A stretch of 64,000 nucleotides of DNA from Reyranella sp. Lineage in GTDB: Bacteria > Pseudomonadota > Alphaproteobacteria > Reyranellales > Reyranellaceae. The notes under the pieces are model-generated. The model was given only the letters and a program-made list of their open reading frames with translations. It did no database searches and was not told where the DNA came from. Each line of letters opens with the position of its first letter. Positions within the stretch are counted from its first letter, which is position 1. Below, one piece after another: positions 60,543 through 64,000 of this stretch. The stretch covers positions 271,923 through 335,922 of the forward strand of contig NZ_SCUT01000050.1 in assembly GCF_004297265.1 (NCBI RefSeq), written 5' to 3'. The translations under genes were made by a program, and so were the position numbers.

Positions 60543-60556
60543 AAGGGAGAGCCGCG

Positions 60557-61387
60557 ATGAACTACGCACGCGAGCTGATCGTGGCGCCGGGACACAAGGT
60601 CAAACTCAAGGACATCGATCCCGGCTTCCACGGCAGGCACGAATCCAGCGATGCGGCGGCGCCGGAGACCGCCGCCTATCTCGAGAAGCTCGGGAGGCTG
60701 CAATACACGCTCTATGCCGAGCGCGCCCATTCCCTGCTCATCGTGCTTCAGGGCATCGATGCTGCGGGCAAGGATGGGGTATGCCGGCACGTCATCGGCG
60801 CCATGAACCCCCAAGGCTGCGCCGTCACGGGCTTCAAGCAGCCCACGGCCGAGGAACGCGGCCACGACTTCCTGTGGCGCGTCCACCGGCATGCGCCGGA
60901 ACTCGGCCAGGTGGCGATCTTCAACCGCTCGCACTACGAGGACGTGCTGGTGGTGCGCGTGCACGACCTCGCACCGAAGGAGACATGGTCTCTCCGCTAC
61001 GACCACATCAACGCCTTCGAGAAGCTGCTGGCCGACAGCGGCACGACGATCCTGAAGTTCTTCCTCTGGATATCGAAGGAAGAGCAGCTCGAACGCTTCA
61101 AGCAGCGGCTGGACGATCCGGCGCGCCGCTGGAAGATCAGCGACAGCGACTACAAGGAACGCGAATACTGGGACGACTACGTCAAGGCCTATGAGGATAT
61201 GCTGGAGCGCTGCTCGACGGACAGGGCGCCGTGGTACGTCATCCCGTCAAACCACAAGTGGTTCCGCAATCTCGCGGTCTCGCAGATCATCTGCGAGGCA
61301 ATGGAAGGGATGAAACTGCAGATGCCGAAGCCCACCGTCGACCTCGACCAGATCCGCAAGGCCTACCACAAGGCATCGAAGGAATGA
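60557..61387 (+). CDS. polyphosphate kinase 2
   Basis: PPK2-family kinase of 276 residues that transfers phosphate between polyphosphate and nucleotides. Walker A is GIDAAGKDG; the lid/Walker B region is IFNRSHYEDVLVVRVHDL; KISDSDYKEREYWDDYVKAYEDML and PWYVIPSNHKWFRNLAVSQII are signatures. The short N-terminus fits the single-domain form (nucleoside mono- or diphosphate kinase). It lies 14 bp after the H+-ATPase gene, so the pump and an ATP source are probably co-expressed. Confidence 0.93.
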   Translation: MNYARELIVAPGHKVKLKDIDPGFHGRHESSDAAAPETAAYLEKLGRLQYTLYAERAHSLLIVLQGIDAAGKDGVCRHVIGAMNPQGCAVTGFKQPTAEERGHDFLWRVHRHAPELGQVAIFNRSHYEDVLVVRVHDLAPKETWSLRYDHINAFEKLLADSGTTILKFFLWISKEEQLERFKQRLDDPARRWKISDSDYKEREYWDDYVKAYEDMLERCSTDRAPWYVIPSNHKWFRNLAVSQIICEAMEGMKLQMPKPTVDLDQIRKAYHKASKE

Positions 61388-61415
61388 GAGCCGACCTGAA
61401 CGAACCGCCGGCAAC

Positions 61416-62660
61416 ATGGCCCTGACCGTCGCGATCTTCCTCGCGACCTACGTCGCGATGGCGCTGGGGCGACTCCCGGGCTTTCGCGTCGACCGCACGG
61501 GCGCGGCCCTGCTCGGCGCCATCGCGATGCTGGTGTTCGGGAAGATCGGCGTGGACGCCGCCTGGGCGTCGGTCAGCTTTCCGACCATGGCGCTGCTGTT
61601 CGGCCTGATGATCGTGTCAGGCGCATTCTCCGTCTCCGGCTTCTATGGCTGGCTCGCCGCCCGCGCCACCGCGCTCGAGGTCGGGCCGGCGAAGCTGCTC
61701 GCCGTGATGATCGCCACCTCGGGCGTGCTGTCCTCGATCCTGACCAACGACGTCGTCGTGGTCGCCATGGTCCCGCTGCTGGTGCAGCTCTGCCTGGCAC
61801 GCGGCCTCAACACCACGCCTTTCCTGCTCGGCTTCGCATTCGCAGCCAATGCGGGATCGGCCGGCACCATCATCGGCAGCCCGCAGAACATGATCATCGC
61901 CCAGGGGCTGGACCTCAGCTTCATCGGGCTGATGCGCGCGGCCCTGCTGCCGTCGCTCCTGTCGCTGGTCGCGATCTGGGGCGTGCTCGTGGCGCTGTAC
62001 CGCGGACGCTGGACGCTCGCGCAGGCCGCTGCCGCGCCTGTCGCCGCTCAGCCGCCGCAGGTGCCCACAGAGCCGCCGCTCGACCGGATCGAGATCGCCA
62101 AGGCCGCCATCGTGACCGCGCTGGTCGTGGCCGCCTTCTGCCTGACCGACTGGCCGCGCGAGCTGATCGCGCTCGCCGCCGGTGCGGTCCTGCTGCTGAA
62201 CCGCCGCATCGCCTCGGCCGACGTCATGAAGCATGTCGACGGCGACCTGTTCATCCTTCTGGGCGGGCTGTTCGTGGTCAATGCCGCGTTCGCCGGCACC
62301 GGCATTCCGCAGCGGATGATCGCCGACCTCACGCAATGGGGTCTCGACCTCAGGCACCCGGTGGCCCTGCTGGTCGGGAGCGGGGTGGTGAGCGACATCG
62401 TCGGCAACAATCCCGCGGTCCTGCTCCTCATGCCCTACATCCAGGGCGGCAACCCCGAGCAGACCGGTGCCGCGATGGCGCTGGGCACCGCGCTGGCGAG
62501 CAACGTCGTGGTGTTCGGCAGCCTGGCGGGGATCATCGTCGTGGAGCAGGCGGCCAAGCGCGGCGCGCCGGTCTCCCTGGCGGAGTTCTCCCGCGCCGGC
62601 GTGCCGGTGTCGCTGATCAGCATGCTGATCGCGGCAGGCTGGCTGCTTCTCCTTGCCTGA
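61416..62660 (+). CDS. SLC13/ArsB-type anion permease
   Basis: Membrane protein of 414 residues with about eleven helices. Repeated features are FPTMALLFGLMIVSGAFS, ILTNDVVVVAMVPLLVQL and the inverted-repeat partner VVSDIVGNNPAVLLLMPYI, as in the ion transporter superfamily (arsenite/citrate/Na+-dicarboxylate). 'GSAGTIIGSPQNMIIAQ' is the SNT-like substrate loop. The substrate is unknown. It lies 28 bp after PPK2, so it is part of the same run. Confidence 0.88.
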   Translation: MALTVAIFLATYVAMALGRLPGFRVDRTGAALLGAIAMLVFGKIGVDAAWASVSFPTMALLFGLMIVSGAFSVSGFYGWLAARATALEVGPAKLLAVMIATSGVLSSILTNDVVVVAMVPLLVQLCLARGLNTTPFLLGFAFAANAGSAGTIIGSPQNMIIAQGLDLSFIGLMRAALLPSLLSLVAIWGVLVALYRGRWTLAQAAAAPVAAQPPQVPTEPPLDRIEIAKAAIVTALVVAAFCLTDWPRELIALAAGAVLLLNRRIASADVMKHVDGDLFILLGGLFVVNAAFAGTGIPQRMIADLTQWGLDLRHPVALLVGSGVVSDIVGNNPAVLLLMPYIQGGNPEQTGAAMALGTALASNVVVFGSLAGIIVVEQAAKRGAPVSLAEFSRAGVPVSLISMLIAAGWLLLLA

Positions 62661-62795
62661 CATGGAGATACGAGAGGATGGCGTCCCCGAGAGGATTGGA
62701 AGTGGGTATCTTTTCTACCCCGCGCTCCGGCCTTTTGGTGATCTGGACGCGTCGTTTTCAGAGATTCCGCTATTTCGAAGAGTTTGGAGGCGGGA

Positions 62796-63290
62796 TTGGA
62801 GGATGCGGTTGCAATATCCAAGGTGCTTGTGAAACCCAATTTGGGGCATCGGCATCTTTTCGCCTACGGGTTTTTTCTGAACGAACGAATTGTTCGTTCA
62901 TTCTGCCCAAACGCCAGTTTTGTCGGCATCGCCTACTATGATAATCGACGCTTTGCCGTCGATGCACAAGGATGCCTCACGCTGCGGCCCAGAGCCGGGC
63001 ACCGGACGTATGGTGTCATTTGGCAGGTACCTGACGTTAGCGTGTATGCGCTAGACTTACGCCTATCGGTCCCGCGCCTCTATGATCGTATTGGTGCGTT
63101 TGCCCGCACGTTGCAGGGCCAGCTCTGCATTTCAGAGTTCTTGGCAACTAGGGACCAGGGAACAGGATATCTTGAGAAGCGGGCGCTCGAGTTCATCTTG
63201 CGAGCCGCCGGCCGCTGGGAGTTCCCGTCCGATTATCTATGCGAAATCGAGTCTTGGGGTGGCGACGCTCAACTCCGGCGGGCGCACTAA
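62796..63290 (+). CDS. gamma-glutamylcyclotransferase-like protein lacking the catalytic Glu
   Basis: Protein of about 165 residues with a GGCT/AIG2-like pattern: FAYGFFLNERIVRSFCPNAS in place of 'YGSNL', FVGIAYYDNRRFAVD, RTYGVIWQVPDVSVYALD. The usual 'LDxxE' catalytic Glu is replaced (LDLRL), so it may be non-enzymatic or bind a ligand. TTG 62796 has GGAGG 5 bases ahead; TTG 62784 and GTG 62823 are alternatives. Codon use is less GC-biased than that of the neighbours. The stop overlaps the ATG of the phosphatase gene by one base (TAATG). Confidence 0.6.
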   Translation: MEDAVAISKVLVKPNLGHRHLFAYGFFLNERIVRSFCPNASFVGIAYYDNRRFAVDAQGCLTLRPRAGHRTYGVIWQVPDVSVYALDLRLSVPRLYDRIGAFARTLQGQLCISEFLATRDQGTGYLEKRALEFILRAAGRWEFPSDYLCEIESWGGDAQLRRAH

Positions 63291-63826
63291 TGAACACCCC
63301 CTGGAGCGCACCCAAGTTTTCCCCGGCTATCGTCATTTCGCCCTATCAGTGGGTCAAGCTGGCGGTGTCCAAATACAATCCCACTCATGTGATCTCAATC
63401 TTAGGCAGCACCGATCGCCTGCCATGGCCTCTCTTGGAAGATCCGAAGGTGTTGCGGCTCAGCTTCGATGACACCTACCTGTCAACAAGGTATGCAGCCG
63501 GCCCTACTCCACAGCAAATTCGATCTCTAATCGATTTCGCCAAGGAGTGGGGTGGCCATAGCTCCATGCTGATTCATTGCCGCGCAGGCGCATCCCGCTC
63601 ACCATCGGCAGCGCTCATTGCAGCTGCTGCAATTGGTAGACGAGACCTGTTTGCACGTCTTCTAGACGCAAAGACTTACTTTCGTCCGAATCGTCGTATG
63701 CTGGAGTTGGCAAGTAACATACTCGCAGATGACGAGCTTCGGTTGCTTAGGCCTACCGATCACACTGGAACGCCGTCCAGCAAATGGGGAGTAGCGACTA
63801 TCCAACTACAGGGTACTGACACGTAG
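63290..63826 (+). CDS. protein tyrosine / dual-specificity phosphatase-like protein
   Basis: Protein of 178 residues with the Cys-based phosphatase loop HCRAGASRS: Cys97 nucleophile, Arg103. Upstream, HVISILGSTDRLPW and LRLSFDD supply the family's beta-strand and a candidate general-acid Asp. The C-terminal 40 residues are unassigned. It starts on the stop of the previous gene (TAATG), so the two are translationally coupled. Composition is again lower in GC. A role on phosphoprotein or another phosphoester is open. Confidence 0.8.
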   Translation: MNTPWSAPKFSPAIVISPYQWVKLAVSKYNPTHVISILGSTDRLPWPLLEDPKVLRLSFDDTYLSTRYAAGPTPQQIRSLIDFAKEWGGHSSMLIHCRAGASRSPSAALIAAAAIGRRDLFARLLDAKTYFRPNRRMLELASNILADDELRLLRPTDHTGTPSSKWGVATIQLQGTDT

Positions 63827-64000
63827 GCGAGACCATTAGCGCATAGCCTGCCCCCAGCCAGCAAGCAGGTGTGCCTTGCGACAAAGCAGGTAGATTTGGT
63901 CGAGACACTTTGGTCTCAGATTCGCAATCGCCATCGTGGCCCGGACCGCAGCAAATCGGTAGCAGATACTAGGTCGCATACTCGCAAGCGATCCCCCCCC
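63827..64000. other. end of window, no gene recognised
   Basis: 174 bases after the phosphatase stop. I see no ORF with a ribosome site on either strand and no tRNA-like structure. The window ends in eight C residues. Confidence 0.6.

Noticed and set aside
63993..64000. Poly-C run as a regulatory or recombination site
   Set aside because: Eight C residues at the very edge of the window cannot be interpreted without the following sequence and may be an end-of-contig effect.

Overview
This window is GC-rich chromosomal DNA, densely coded on both strands. It looks like an environmental alphaproteobacterium, perhaps close to Reyranella or Bradyrhizobium. That rests on gene content (FNR/FixK-type boxes, class I PHA synthase, two xanthine-dehydrogenase-family large subunits, many oxidoreductases, HisKA_2 and LytS kinases) and is an inference. 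I saw no rRNA, tRNA, CRISPR, transposase or phage module.

Layout. 0-5 kb: a LytTR/LytS two-component pair, divergent from a large modular cellulase (CBM2, Calx-beta repeats, GH5, CBM2). 5-13 kb: two paired acyl-CoA dehydrogenases, an amidohydrolase coupled to a COG0523 GTPase, a D-2-hydroxyacid dehydrogenase, a TRAP solute-binding protein and a GST. 13-19.5 kb: a minus-strand run (SnoaL-like, SDR, enolase-superfamily enzyme, NIPSNAP protein, molybdenum hydroxylase large subunit) divergent from a LysR regulator. 19.7-23.3 kb: a coiled-coil membrane protein, a transglutaminase-like protein coupled to a GAF/HisKA_2 kinase, and small ORFs. 23.4-26.7 kb: a groEL without groES, two paralogous small membrane-anchored proteins, an acyl carrier protein and a 27-residue membrane ORF. 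26.9-35 kb: an MsrQ-like heme protein with modB and modC, a glutamate-synthase-like FMN protein, an aminotransferase, and VOC, YceI and SRPBCC proteins. 35-46 kb: a Baeyer-Villiger-type monooxygenase, an amine-oxidase-like flavoprotein overlapping a second molybdenum hydroxylase and a DUF938 methyltransferase, then a MexEF/AcrAB-like efflux pair. 46-54.5 kb: two small stress-type genes, a flavoprotein, and a two-component system facing a PepSY / DUF2271 / PepSY-flavodoxin-reductase / ApbE cluster. 54.5-62.7 kb: a receiver protein, a 25-residue membrane peptide, PHA synthase, cytochrome b561, a P-type H+-ATPase, PPK2 and an anion permease. 62.7-64 kb: a compositionally different two-gene cassette (gamma-glutamylcyclotransferase-like plus tyrosine phosphatase).

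The clearest regulatory findings were read directly from intergenic DNA. Two 49-bp arrays of CTGAC-N6-CTGAA direct repeats, built identically and the same distance from two start codons, mark a likely regulon of the QseB-like regulator and tie it to the flavin-based extracytoplasmic redox cluster. Three TTGAN-N4-ATCAN boxes lie between phaC, the cytochrome b561 gene and the H+-ATPase gene, which suggests low-oxygen control of an energy and carbon storage cluster. Three families of intergenic palindromes occur; one keeps its hairpins while the stem sequences change between copies.
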